DNA of 14,814 nt from Hyphomonas sp. Its GTDB lineage: Bacteria > Pseudomonadota > Alphaproteobacteria > Caulobacterales > Hyphomonadaceae. The position numbers and the translations under genes are program-made. The notes under the pieces were generated by a model, which had not been told where the DNA came from, did not search any database, and worked only from the letters and a program-made list of their open reading frames with translations. Below are positions 1-6,797 of this stretch, one piece after another. The number at the start of each line of letters is the position of its first letter. The first letter of the stretch is position 1. The stretch lies in NCBI GenBank assembly GCA_003486945.1, contig DNFL01000405.1:1610-16423 (forward strand), read 5' to 3'.

Positions 1-732
1 AACTCCTATTCCGGCTGGGCCGCTGCCGCTCTCGGCTTCACGCTCGGCAATTTCGCGCTGATCATCACCGGCGCGCTCGTTGGCTCGTCCGGCGCGATCC
101 TGTCGTACATCATGTGCAAAGGCATGAACCGCTCGTTTATCTCGGTCATCCTCGGCGGCTTCGGCGGCGAGGATGCAGCCGCTGCAGCCGGCGGCGCGAA
201 GGCAGATCGTCCGTACAAGAAAGGTTCCGCGGATGATGCAGCCTTCATCATGAAGAACGCCTCCAAGGTCATCATCGTTCCCGGTTACGGCATGGCCGTT
301 GCCCAGGCGCAGCACGCGCTGAAAGAAATGGCCGAGAAGCTGAAGCATGAAGGCGTCGAAGTGAAATACGCCATCCACCCCGTCGCGGGGCGGATGCCGG
401 GGCACATGAACGTCCTCCTCGCCGAGGCACAAGTTCCGTATGATGAGGTTTTCGAACTCGAAGACATCAACTCGGAATTCTCCGCCTCCGATGTCGCCTT
501 CGTCATCGGCGCCAATGACGTGACCAACCCGTCAGCCAAGACCGACAAGACCTCGCCGATCTATGGCATGCCGGTTCTGGATGTCGAAAACGCGCGCACG
601 GTGCTGTTCGTGAAACGCTCCATGGGCTCCGGCTATGCCGGCATCGACAACCCCCTCTTCTTCCACGACAACACAATGATGCTGCTCGCGGACGCCAAGA
701 AGATGGTCGAGGATATCGTGAAGGCGCTCTAG
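1..732 (+). CDS. pntB: NAD(P) transhydrogenase subunit beta, 3' part (5' end outside window)
   Basis: Membrane-embedded beta subunit of proton-translocating transhydrogenase, which uses the proton-motive force to move hydride from NADH to NADP+ and so supplies NADPH. The reading frame is open from base 1, and 243 C-terminal residues are visible, about half of the usual 460-480. The first ~45 residues are the last membrane helices, with the [13 protein letters not shown] and [20 protein letters not shown] stretches. After a short Ala/Gly-rich linker comes the NADP-binding domain III, with the family's [10 protein letters not shown] loop, [26 protein letters not shown] and the C-terminal [16 protein letters not shown] lid. 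It ends at TAG 730-732, whose bases overlap the stop of the convergent LD-carboxypeptidase gene. pntA would be expected just upstream, outside the window. Identification is close to certain. Confidence 0.97.
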   Translation, partial: NSYSGWAAAALGFTLGNFALIITGALVGSSGAILSYIMCKGMNRSFISVILGGFGGEDAAAAAGGAKADRPYKKGSADDAAFIMKNASKVIIVPGYGMAVAQAQHALKEMAEKLKHEGVEVKYAIHPVAGRMPGHMNVLLAEAQVPYDEVFELEDINSEFSASDVAFVIGANDVTNPSAKTDKTSPIYGMPVLDVENARTVLFVKRSMGSGYAGIDNPLFFHDNTMMLLADAKKMVEDIVKAL

Positions 733-742
733 GCGCCTTCAC
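718..742. terminator. Hairpin over the shared pntB/ldcA stop codons, possible bidirectional terminator
   Basis: GTGAAGGCGC (718-727) and GCGCCTTCAC (733-742) are perfect 10-base inverted arms around the 5-base loop TCTAG, which holds both stop codons. The stem is GC-rich and would form in either transcript. There is no T-tract on either side, so it does not match a textbook intrinsic terminator. It could terminate weakly, block 3' exonucleases, or act with Rho. The inverted repeat is directly seen; its role is inferred. Confidence 0.6.
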
Positions 743-1568
743 CCCGTTTCCCGAAGACCACGATCTTGTTATCCACATCGTGGCCGATATCCGCGCGGCC
801 GAGATAGGCAATCCCGCCCCGCGCGCACCAGTGCGTGACGATCTCCTCCTCGCTCGCCCCGAAGTCGATATCGTTCACCGGAATCGCCCCGCAGCGCCCA
901 AGCCGGATGCCCGCCACCTTCTTTACCTCCGGGTTGGAGGTGATGGTGAACATCATCCGGTCGAGCCGGTAATGATATTCGCCCACATCCTCCAGCATCA
1001 GCACATGACCCGTCAGGTCCGGCAGCCAGCCGGTTCCGATCAGGCTCGCGAACACAGAAATGTTGAACGCAGCATACTTACCCGGCGCCCGCGCCGCAGG
1101 GTCTATCCCCGCGTCATCATCCGTACCCGTCAGAAAGCCCAGCGACCGGCGCACCGCCGCCTCGCCGCCCTGGCGCAAGATGTCCGCCGGCATCGGCCCA
1201 TGCGCCACCCGGCCAATCCCGTCGCGCGCCAGCCGCGCCAGCAGGCTGCCCGCATCGCTATAGCCGAGATAAGTCTTCGCCCGCGCCGCATCGCCCAGAT
1301 TTTCAAATGCCATGTCGAGAATACGGCAAGCCCCATACCCGCCCCGCGCAAACCAGACCGCTTCAAGCGACGGATCATTCGCATATTCCGCAAACGCCGC
1401 CGCCCGCGCGCCATCCGGCCCCGCAAAATGCCCCTCCCGCAGGAAGCATTGCGGATGAAACACGAGCTCCGCCGTCCCGCCCGCCAGCGCACTGACACGC
1501 TCCGCCAACCCCCGGTCAATTGCCCGCCCCGGCCCGACAATCCCGATCCGTGTCACCTTCGCGCTCAT
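729..1568 (-). CDS. ldcA: LD-carboxypeptidase, peptidase family S66 (LdcA-like)
   Basis: Predicted muropeptide LD-carboxypeptidase that removes the terminal D-Ala from tetrapeptides during peptidoglycan recycling. The protein is 279 residues, slightly short of the ~300 usual for S66. The N-terminal half carries [14 protein letters not shown] (about 71-84) and the nucleophile motif GYSD with Ser104. The C-terminal half carries the [15 protein letters not shown] segment with the catalytic Glu (193 or 197) and His263 in [13 protein letters not shown]. All three expected catalytic residues of the family are therefore present. No signal peptide is seen, which fits a cytoplasmic recycling enzyme. 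The ATG at 1566-1568 is preceded by GGAGAG at normal spacing. The gene stands alone, converges with pntB, and has a palindrome in its putative promoter (1605-1619). S66 also includes microcin-immunity MccF proteins, so the exact substrate is not proved. Confidence 0.9.
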   Translation of the reverse strand: MSAKVTRIGIVGPGRAIDRGLAERVSALAGGTAELVFHPQCFLREGHFAGPDGARAAAFAEYANDPSLEAVWFARGGYGACRILDMAFENLGDAARAKTYLGYSDAGSLLARLARDGIGRVAHGPMPADILRQGGEAAVRRSLGFLTGTDDDAGIDPAARAPGKYAAFNISVFASLIGTGWLPDLTGHVLMLEDVGEYHYRLDRMMFTITSNPEVKKVAGIRLGRCGAIPVNDIDFGASEEEIVTHWCARGGIAYLGRADIGHDVDNKIVVFGKRGEGA

Positions 1569-1594
1569 GTCACTCTCCCGGACCTGCCCCCGCA

Positions 1595-1623
1595 GTTAAA
1601 CCGGCATTCTTGAAGAATGGGAA
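1595..1623 (-). promoter_or_regulatory. Putative ldcA promoter with a 15-bp palindrome in its spacer
   Basis: On the minus strand TTCCCA (1618-1623) and TTTAAC (1595-1600), 17 bases apart, match 4 of 6 positions each of the -35 and -10 consensus. The perfect palindrome CATTCTT-G-AAGAATG (1605-1619) fills most of the spacer, a position typical of repressor operators. The start point would lie near 1588, leaving a leader of about 20 bases that contains the GGAGAG ribosome-binding site. The palindrome is seen; its use as an operator is inferred. Confidence 0.4.
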
Positions 1624-1625
1624 CA

Positions 1626-1678
1626 TGGATTGAGGGAATGTTGGACTACGAAAGCGAAAGGGATCGCCCCTGAATCCA
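1626..1678. repeat. Imperfect long-loop inverted repeat between ldcA and the small membrane-protein gene
   Basis: TGGATTGAGGG (1626-1636) and CCCTGAATCCA (1668-1678) pair over 11 positions with one mismatch, with a 31-base loop. The structure fills most of the 126-base gap between the two leftward genes. It could be the 3' end structure of the membrane-protein transcript. There is no clear T-tract. The remainder of this gap holds only the ldcA promoter. Confidence 0.3.
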
Positions 1679-1694
1679 ACCGCAGTCCCGTCCG

Positions 1695-2111
1695 CTAGAG
1701 AAGCATCAGCAACCGGCCGGATATGACCAGCATCCCGGATACGGCAAAATTTGCGACGTTCCCATCAATGCTGCCGAGCCTGGTTCCGGCAAACCCCTGG
1801 CGGGCATTGACCTCTCCGCCAAACCGACGGGACGTCGCAGCACTGATGAAAAATCCGCCGAGAACGATGGCGCTGACAATCATGGCAATGCAGGCGCCAA
1901 GGTCAGGCTCCACCCTCCCCGACCAAAGGAAGAACAAGGCGGCGACGCCGAGCGCGGAAGTCGTCAAGACCTGGGTCACAACGTGAAACCTCGCGTGAGG
2001 CGGCCAATCCGGATTGAGCGCGTGCGTCCTGTTCAGGTCGGCAACCGGAGGAATGACCGTGAACTGAAGTATCCCGATTGTCATCAGCACGAGCGCCAGA
2101 TCCGGCATCAT
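1695..2111 (-). CDS. Small four-helix membrane protein of unknown function (DUF6640-like)
   Basis: A 138-residue integral membrane protein with four hydrophobic segments, about 3-20, 42-60, 68-92 and 118-138. Between the first and second lies the polar signature [20 protein letters not shown], rich in His, Asn and Trp. This recalls a family of small inner-membrane proteins with a conserved N-x-T-H...NP-x-WPPHAxFH motif (from memory DUF6640; not checked). The start is placed at ATG 2109-2111 because GGAGGA (2116-2121) sits 5 bases upstream. An in-frame ATG at 2121-2123 overlaps that Shine-Dalgarno and is unlikely to be used; the ATG at 2106-2108 is another option. It is divergent from the Mur ligase gene. 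Function unknown; the conserved polar loop next to the membrane could bind a ligand or metal. Confidence 0.75.
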   Translation of the reverse strand: MMPDLALVLMTIGILQFTVIPPVADLNRTHALNPDWPPHARFHVVTQVLTTSALGVAALFFLWSGRVEPDLGACIAMIVSAIVLGGFFISAATSRRFGGEVNARQGFAGTRLGSIDGNVANFAVSGMLVISGRLLMLL

Positions 2112-2115
2112 ACAA

Positions 2116-2121
2116 TCCTCC
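2116..2121 (-). promoter_or_regulatory. Ribosome-binding site that decides the start of the small membrane protein
   Basis: GGAGGA on the minus strand ends 4 to 5 bases before ATG 2109-2111. It overlaps the upstream in-frame ATG (2121-2123), which argues against that longer start. Confidence 0.7.
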
Positions 2122-2137
2122 ATAGTCGTCTGAAATC

Positions 2138-2165
2138 AGCATACGCCTGAAAGCGCTTGAAGCAA
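2138..2165 (-). promoter_or_regulatory. Weak candidate promoter for the small membrane-protein gene
   Basis: On the minus strand TTGCTT (2160-2165) and TATGCT (2138-2143) are 16 bases apart, in front of the ribosome-binding site. The match to consensus is modest (3 and 4 of 6). The 8-bp palindrome AAGCGCTT (2151-2158) lies in the spacer. Tentative. Confidence 0.25.
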
Positions 2166-2222
2166 CTGACGGCTGGAACCCGTCCTTATGAGCCCAGCCC
2201 CTGTCGTGGGAAACAGCCCAAC

Positions 2223-2234
2223 ATCACCGGTGAT
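2223..2234. repeat. 12-bp perfect palindrome upstream of the Mur ligase promoter
   Basis: ATCACCGGTGAT is a perfect palindrome about 45 bases upstream of the Mur ligase start and just upstream of its -35 region. It could be a regulator site. A palindrome of this length also occurs by chance a few times in a window of this size. Confidence 0.25.
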
Positions 2235-2261
2235 ATTGGCCTTCGTGCGATTCAAACCCCC

Positions 2262-2270
2262 TGCTATACA
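2262..2270 (+). promoter_or_regulatory. Extended -10 promoter implying a leaderless Mur ligase transcript
   Basis: TGCTATACA is an extended -10 element (TGn followed by TATACA). Counting 7 bases downstream puts the start point near 2277, directly in front of ATG 2280-2282. No Shine-Dalgarno is visible before that ATG, which fits a leaderless mRNA, a common arrangement in alphaproteobacteria. The -35 region (TTCGTG, 2242-2247, 17-base spacer) is poor, as is usual for extended -10 promoters. Confidence 0.45.
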
Positions 2271-2279
2271 ACGCCCACC

Positions 2280-3677
2280 ATGACCAACAAGAATCGCTAT
2301 TTCTTCTGCGGCATTGGCGGCTCCGGCATGTTGCCGTTGGCGTTGATCCTGCTGGATCAGGGCCACACCATCGAGGGCTCGGACCGCTCGCTTGACCAGG
2401 GTCGCACGCCTGCGAAGTTTGAGTATCTGCGCTCGCGCGGCATCCGCCTCTTCCCGCAGGATGGCAGCGGCGTGACCAGCCCCGAGCAGATCGTCGTCGC
2501 CTCGGCGGCGGTGGAGGACACCGTGCCCGATATTGCCGCCGCGCTGCGCGTGGGGGCGAAGCGGATGAGCCGGGCGGACATGCTCTCGGCCCTCTTCAAC
2601 GCCGCGCCAATGGCCATCGGCGTGGCGGGCACCAGCGGCAAATCCACCGTCACCGGCATGATCGCCTGGATCCTCCACCATTCGGGCCAGAGCCCCACGG
2701 TGATGAACGGCGCCGTGATGAAGAATTTCCGCACGCCCGAGGCGCTGTTCTCCAGCTCCCTCGTCGGCACCAGCGGAATCTTCGTCTCGGAAGTCGACGA
2801 AAGCGATGGCTCCATCGCCGCTTATAATCCGCGCGTGGCAGTGCTGATGAATATCGCGCTCGATCACAAGACAATGGACGAACTTCGCGCCCTCTTCGGC
2901 GGCTTCGCTGCGCGCGCAAAAGATGTCGTGCTCAACCTCGACAATCCCGAAACCGCGCGTCTCGCCGCGAAGTTCCCCGCCGCGATCACTTACAGTATCG
3001 AGCGTGAAGACGCGTCCCTGATCGCCTGGGCCATTTCGCCCGAGCCTACGAGCGTTTCATTCTCCGTGCACGATCAAAAGACGGGCGAGTCCGTCATCGT
3101 CCGGATGGGCATACCCGGCCGCCACAACGTCTCCAACGCCCTTGCCGCCATCGCAGCCGTGAGGACCTGCGGCGTGACGCTCGCGCAGGCAGCCGCCGCC
3201 CTCCACGAGTTCTCCGGCATCGCGCGCCGCTTCGATATCGTCGGCACGGCGAACGGCGTCACCGTCATCGATGATTTCGGCCACAACCCAGACAAGATCG
3301 CCGCCACCCTGCGCACGGTGAACCAGTTCCCCGGACGCGTCCTCGTCATGTTCCAGCCGCACGGCTTCGGTCCGATAAAGAAGATGCGCCGCGAATTTGC
3401 CGAGTGTTTCGCCGAAAACCTGAATGCGGAAGACATACTCCTGATGCCCGAGCCCGCATACTTTGGCGGCACGGTGGACCGCTCGGTCGGCAGCGCAGAC
3501 CTCGCCGCAGATATCTGCGCCCTTGGCCGCAATGCCGAAGCCCTCAGCGACCGCGCGGCTTGCGGCGCGCGCCTCCTGGAGCTCGCAAAGCCCGGCGACC
3601 GCATCCTCGTCATGGGCGCGCGCGACGACACGCTGACCGTGTTCGCGCAGGAATTGCTAGCAAAGCTGAACGGCTAG
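2280..3677 (+). CDS. MurC-like Mur ligase family protein with atypical motifs
   Basis: A 465-residue Mur ligase with the three-domain layout of UDP-N-acetylmuramate:L-alanine ligase (MurC) and Mpl. An N-terminal Rossmann-like domain opens with FFCGIGGSGM (8-17). The central ATPase domain carries the P-loop GTSGKST (117-123, Lys121), the SEVDESDGS segment and NIALDHK. The C-terminal domain follows GRHN (280-283) and contains RRFDIVG, DDFGHNP and QPHGFGP. Classical MurC reads GTHGKTT, DDYGHHP and QPHR(Y/F)(S/T)R at these places, so three family motifs differ, while the ATP lysine and the GxHN motif are kept. It lies outside a dcw cluster and between unrelated genes, so it is probably a paralogue acting on a cell-wall precursor or recycled muropeptide. 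The substrate is unknown. I chose ATG 2280 because the GxGGSGM fold starts right after it; upstream codons in frame look non-coding. Confidence 0.85.
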   Translation: MTNKNRYFFCGIGGSGMLPLALILLDQGHTIEGSDRSLDQGRTPAKFEYLRSRGIRLFPQDGSGVTSPEQIVVASAAVEDTVPDIAAALRVGAKRMSRADMLSALFNAAPMAIGVAGTSGKSTVTGMIAWILHHSGQSPTVMNGAVMKNFRTPEALFSSSLVGTSGIFVSEVDESDGSIAAYNPRVAVLMNIALDHKTMDELRALFGGFAARAKDVVLNLDNPETARLAAKFPAAITYSIEREDASLIAWAISPEPTSVSFSVHDQKTGESVIVRMGIPGRHNVSNALAAIAAVRTCGVTLAQAAAALHEFSGIARRFDIVGTANGVTVIDDFGHNPDKIAATLRTVNQFPGRVLVMFQPHGFGPIKKMRREFAECFAENLNAEDILLMPEPAYFGGTVDRSVGSADLAADICALGRNAEALSDRAACGARLLELAKPGDRILVMGARDDTLTVFAQELLAKLNG

Positions 3678-4618
3678 TCTGCGGCTGGCGGCAGCCCGAT
3701 GAAACTTGCAAGCACGTCCGCCTGAATCCGGAAAGCCTCCGTATCCGGAGCAACCAGTTCGACATGGCCCGTCGCAGGCACAACGATCAGTGAAGCTGCG
3801 TCCCCCGCCGCCTCGGCTTTCCGCGTCAGCCCGTCGCCGAGCAGCGGCGGCGCGATCCGGTCGTCGCTGCCATTGACGCTGACGAACGGAACACCAACCG
3901 GCAGGAGCCGCGCGGGCGAGGTGTCTGCCAGCGGGTCCGGCCGCAGCGCAGTGGCAGGGCCGGTCAGCTGGTCATGGATCGCATCAAGGCAGGATGGCAG
4001 GGTGACGGGCCGGGAGGCCTCGAGGTCAGCGAGACCGCCCGAGACGACCACGCCCTGAAAGCGCAGCGGATTGCTGACGGAAAGCTCGCTGGTCTCCGGC
4101 AGCCTGCCACGCGCCGCGAGCCACAAGACAAGGTGGCCGCCCGCCGAATGCCCGATACCTGTAACGCGCGACAGGTCGAGGTTCAGCGCATCGGCGCGCT
4201 CGATAAGTTCATCGGCGGCAGCGCCAACATCCCGGAATGTGCCGGGGTATCCGCCGCCGGGCTCGTCGACGCCGCGATACTCGATGTTCCAGACGGCCCA
4301 CCCGCGCTGGCGCAGGCCCTCGGCCATCCAGTTCATCAGCGTGCGGTCTGCAATCGATTTCTGCCAGCACCCGCCATGCACCATGACCACAACCGGGTGC
4401 GGCCCGTCGCCTTCCGGCACCCAAAGGTCTACAATGTCCGACGGCAATTCGCCCCAGAGGATTTCCACGGAAGGCTCCGGCCGGGGGCGGCTAGTAAGGT
4501 CCGGCCAGGTCATCAGGGCTGGCGGCGCTTCGGGCATCTCAGGCTCCGGCGCCACGGCCTGCGGCTGGCAGGCGGCGAGGATCAAGGCCGCAGCTATAAA
4601 CGCCAGGTTTTTCCACAC
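3674..4618 (-). CDS. Lipoprotein alpha/beta hydrolase, kynurenine formamidase-like signature
   Basis: A predicted 314-residue lipoprotein. The hydrophobic signal FIAAALILAAC ends in a lipobox with Cys17, followed by a Pro/Ala/Glu-rich linker. The alpha/beta-hydrolase domain has the oxyanion motif VHGGCW (His81), the nucleophile elbow GHSAGGH with Ser158, a candidate acid Asp (252 or 253, in NGSDDRIAP) and the catalytic His285 in ATGHVE. HGGxW plus GHSAGGH is typical of esterases of the hormone-sensitive-lipase/AFMID type, which includes kynurenine formamidase. It is divergent from kynU, which makes that role attractive. Against it, a lipoprotein would act outside the cytoplasm, where N-formylkynurenine is not expected. 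The GTG at 4616-4618 is chosen because AGGGAG (4625-4630) precedes it and the signal peptide then starts cleanly; an ATG at 4687 would add an unlikely 23-residue polar leader overlapping the kynU promoter. Its stop shares CTAG with the Mur ligase stop. Confidence 0.85.
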   Translation of the reverse strand: MWKNLAFIAAALILAACQPQAVAPEPEMPEAPPALMTWPDLTSRPRPEPSVEILWGELPSDIVDLWVPEGDGPHPVVVMVHGGCWQKSIADRTLMNWMAEGLRQRGWAVWNIEYRGVDEPGGGYPGTFRDVGAAADELIERADALNLDLSRVTGIGHSAGGHLVLWLAARGRLPETSELSVSNPLRFQGVVVSGGLADLEASRPVTLPSCLDAIHDQLTGPATALRPDPLADTSPARLLPVGVPFVSVNGSDDRIAPPLLGDGLTRKAEAAGDAASLIVVPATGHVELVAPDTEAFRIQADVLASFIGLPPAAD

Positions 4619-4624
4619 GCCCGT

Positions 4625-4630
4625 CTCCCT
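4625..4630 (-). promoter_or_regulatory. Ribosome-binding site supporting the GTG start of the lipoprotein hydrolase
   Basis: AGGGAG on the minus strand lies 6 bases before GTG 4616-4618, which begins the signal peptide MWKNLAFIAAALILAAC. This supports the GTG over the upstream in-frame ATG. Confidence 0.6.
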
Positions 4631-4638
4631 TGCCGCCA

Positions 4639-4685
4639 GCGGCTTGCCCGCTACTCTCGCAGGTTCGCAAGGACAGGCAAGCCGC
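4639..4685. promoter_or_regulatory. 10-bp perfect inverted repeat in the divergent hydrolase/kynU control region
   Basis: GCGGCTTGCC (4639-4648) and GGCAAGCCGC (4676-4685) are perfect inverted arms 27 bases apart. They span most of the 71-base region between the two divergent starts, and the right arm ends 4 bases before the kynU ATG. The best kynU Shine-Dalgarno candidate, AAGGA (4669-4673), lies in the loop. It may be a dimeric regulator site or an mRNA hairpin that limits kynU translation. No regulator gene is adjacent. Confidence 0.45.
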
Positions 4686-4689
4686 ACCG

Positions 4690-5910
4690 ATGTTTCAGAC
4701 CCCTACCCACCGCGACGCCGCCCTCGCGCTCGACCGTTCCGATCCACTCGCCGCCGCGCGCGGCAGTTTCGAGATTGAAGAAGGAACGATCTATCTGGTC
4801 GGTCACTCGCTCGGCCCGCCGCCCGTGCAAGCGCGCCGGAAAGCTGAAGCCGCGCTCGATACCTGGCGGAGCGATCTTGTGAGAGGCTGGAATTCTGCAG
4901 GCTGGATTGATCTTGCCGAGAGAACGGGCGATCGCCTTGCAAGGCTGATCGGCGCTGAGCAGGGCAGCGTGGTTGTGACGGACAATGTTTCCGTGAACCT
5001 GTTCAAGCTCGCGGCAGCGGCACTCGGCCTTTGCCGGCGCGCGATACTCGTGATCGAGGAAGACGAGTTTCCGACCGATCAGTATATCGTTGCCGCGCTG
5101 GGCAATCTTCAGCGCATCGAGGTGCGCCGTGTGCCGGCGGGCGAAGGCATTGCCGCACTGAAGGAAGGCGGCGTGCTGATCAAGAGCGCGGTGAACTACC
5201 GCTCAGCGGGTATCGCCGATATTACTGCGCATGAAGCAGAAGCTCGCCGGCACGGCGCGCTAATCGTCTGGGACCTCAGCCATGCGACCGGCGTTCTGAA
5301 TCTCCGCTTGCGGGCAAACGGCGCACTGCTCGCGACGGGGTGCACGTACAAATATCTCAATGGTGGCCCCGGAGCGCCAGCCTTTGTACATGCCGCGAGC
5401 GAGATTGCCGGCAAGTTGTCTTCGCCCCTGCCTGGCTGGATGGGGCACGCGGCACCCTTTGCGTTCGAGGCGGGCTACACGCCTCGCGGCGGCGCAGCGC
5501 GGTTTGCGAGCGGCACGCCACCGATCCTGTCGCTGGCATCACTCGACGGGGCGCTGGATGTTGTGACCGGGCAAGCGCTGGCGGACCTTCAGGCAAAGGC
5601 GCAGGCACTCGGCGCAATCACGATCGCCCGCGCGAAGGCTATGGGAATTGCGCTTCTGTCTCCCGAGGATGATGCGCGGCGCGGCGGACATGTCAGCATA
5701 CGGATTACGCAAGGGTATCCGGTCGTTCAGGCGCTGGCCGCCCGCGGTGTGCTCGCGGATTTCCGGGCACCGGATACGGTGCGCTTCGGGTTCTCGCCCC
5801 TTTTCCTGAAATTCGGTCAGGTCTGGGACGCGATGGAAATTCTTGCTGATATCCTTTCGACCCGAAGCTGGGATGCGCCCGAATTCCACATCCGCGCGAA
5901 GGTGACCTGA
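4690..5910 (+). CDS. kynU: Kynureninase
   Basis: A PLP-dependent enzyme (406 residues, normal family length) that cleaves L-kynurenine to anthranilate and L-alanine, or 3-hydroxykynurenine to 3-hydroxyanthranilate, in tryptophan catabolism. Family landmarks appear in order: YLVGHSLGPPP near the N-terminus, WxxDLVRGWNSAGW, VSVN at the cofactor pocket, EEDEFPTDQYI, KSAVNYRSAG, the WDLSHATG loop with Asp195 and His198, the PLP-lysine motif TYKYLNGGPGAP with Lys221, PGWMGHAAPF, and RFASGTPPIL. ATG 4690 is chosen because the N-terminal helix begins there; upstream codons belong to the regulatory region. No tryptophan dioxygenase gene is in the window; only the divergent hydrolase could be a pathway partner. 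Its stop codon directly abuts the stop of the convergent membrane-protein gene. Confidence 0.95.
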   Translation: MFQTPTHRDAALALDRSDPLAAARGSFEIEEGTIYLVGHSLGPPPVQARRKAEAALDTWRSDLVRGWNSAGWIDLAERTGDRLARLIGAEQGSVVVTDNVSVNLFKLAAAALGLCRRAILVIEEDEFPTDQYIVAALGNLQRIEVRRVPAGEGIAALKEGGVLIKSAVNYRSAGIADITAHEAEARRHGALIVWDLSHATGVLNLRLRANGALLATGCTYKYLNGGPGAPAFVHAASEIAGKLSSPLPGWMGHAAPFAFEAGYTPRGGAARFASGTPPILSLASLDGALDVVTGQALADLQAKAQALGAITIARAKAMGIALLSPEDDARRGGHVSIRITQGYPVVQALAARGVLADFRAPDTVRFGFSPLFLKFGQVWDAMEILADILSTRSWDAPEFHIRAKVT

Positions 5911-6768
5911 TTATGCGGGAAGCTGATCAGTCCAGCGGGTGCCGAGCTTCGACCGAATGAGTGAGCGAACCTCCTCATAGCGCGCACCAAAATCCTCTGC
6001 CGCAAGGATGATATCACCGACGCCGCCGGACTGGTACTTGATCACACGGGTTGCAAGTGTGTTGATGTTGCGGAGCAACGGATTGTAGGCCGAGAAAATA
6101 GTGTCCGGATCCTTCAGTGAAAGGACGATCGTCAGCCCCGTTCGGGGGCCACCGATATTGGAGCTGCCGCTGGTGAGAAGCGCGGCCTCGGCGCCCTCGG
6201 AGATGTCGCTCCATCTGATGAGACCCGGCGACATATCGCCCGGCTCGTAGACGAAGCCTTCGTCCGTGGCGACGAAAATGGGCAATTTGCGAAAAGCTCG
6301 AAGCGTGAAAGCGATCAGCAGGAAATGTGCAACGATGTAGAAGAAAACTAGCGCCATCAAGGGCTCCAGTTCCCATCCGGCAGGATCCAGATCAGCGGTG
6401 CTTGGAACCAACACGATGGCATTGAGCCCCAGCGCAAATAACAGCGCCAGAAGCGGCAGGATGAAACGCGTTGCAAGTCGAGGCGAATATATCTCGATGA
6501 GCGGCTTTCCGACTTTCCGTTGTTGCCTTACGCGCGAGAACTCGATGAGAATGAACTGCCAGATGAGCGCGGCAAGGACGATAAAGAAGATGCCGAGGAC
6601 AATGATCGCGAAGGGATCGATTGCACGATCTACCGAGCCCCAGACTGCCTCCGTCCAATACCGGTATCCGCCGAACACGTCCGCGAGGAATGCCAGAAGC
6701 ATCACGGCTGCCATGGGATAGAAGACCCACTGCAACACAGCGAGAATCTTCAACTGTCGTTTGTTCAC
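5911..6768 (-). CDS. Membrane protein with four helices and a soluble C-terminal domain, unknown function
   Basis: A 285-residue inner-membrane protein. Helices are predicted at about 8-28, 50-76, 100-120 and 134-157, as two hairpins separated by a basic loop (RQQRKVGKP). The remaining ~125 residues are soluble. Their start, RKLPIFVATDEGFVYEPGD followed by GLIRWSDI, resembles the strand pattern of bacterial PH-like membrane-associated domains, in which a short hydrophobic stem leads into a beta-rich domain. This is a pattern impression, not a family match. The start is GTG at 6766-6768 with GGGG about 7 bases upstream; the next Met (residue 19) would remove half of the first helix. It is convergent with kynU with no base between the stops. 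Function unknown. Confidence 0.75.
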   Translation of the reverse strand: MNKRQLKILAVLQWVFYPMAAVMLLAFLADVFGGYRYWTEAVWGSVDRAIDPFAIIVLGIFFIVLAALIWQFILIEFSRVRQQRKVGKPLIEIYSPRLATRFILPLLALLFALGLNAIVLVPSTADLDPAGWELEPLMALVFFYIVAHFLLIAFTLRAFRKLPIFVATDEGFVYEPGDMSPGLIRWSDISEGAEAALLTSGSSNIGGPRTGLTIVLSLKDPDTIFSAYNPLLRNINTLATRVIKYQSGGVGDIILAAEDFGARYEEVRSLIRSKLGTRWTDQLPA

Positions 6769-6797
6769 GCAGCAACCCCAAGGTTCTTAGAGTTATG

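Noticed and set aside
780..1613. A 277-codon open frame on the plus strand
   Set aside because: Antisense to ldcA; the product is an Arg/Pro-rich sequence without motifs.
2157..2279. Upstream extension of the Mur ligase frame by 41 codons
   Set aside because: The added residues are not conserved-looking and cross the promoter; the Rossmann motif starts 7 residues after ATG 2280.
2136..2867. A 243-codon minus-strand frame, His/Gly/Arg-rich
   Set aside because: Antisense to the N-terminal half of the Mur ligase, whose motifs are clear; a composition artefact.
3683..3696. Small hairpin GGCTG-GCGG-CAGCC just after the Mur ligase stop, as a terminator
   Set aside because: Only a 5-bp stem without a T-tract; it lies in the hydrolase coding region and is expected by chance at this GC content.
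3974..4882. A 302-codon open frame on the plus strand overlapping the hydrolase and kynU
   Set aside because: It crosses the divergent promoter and overlaps two recognisable genes; no motif and no ribosome-binding site.
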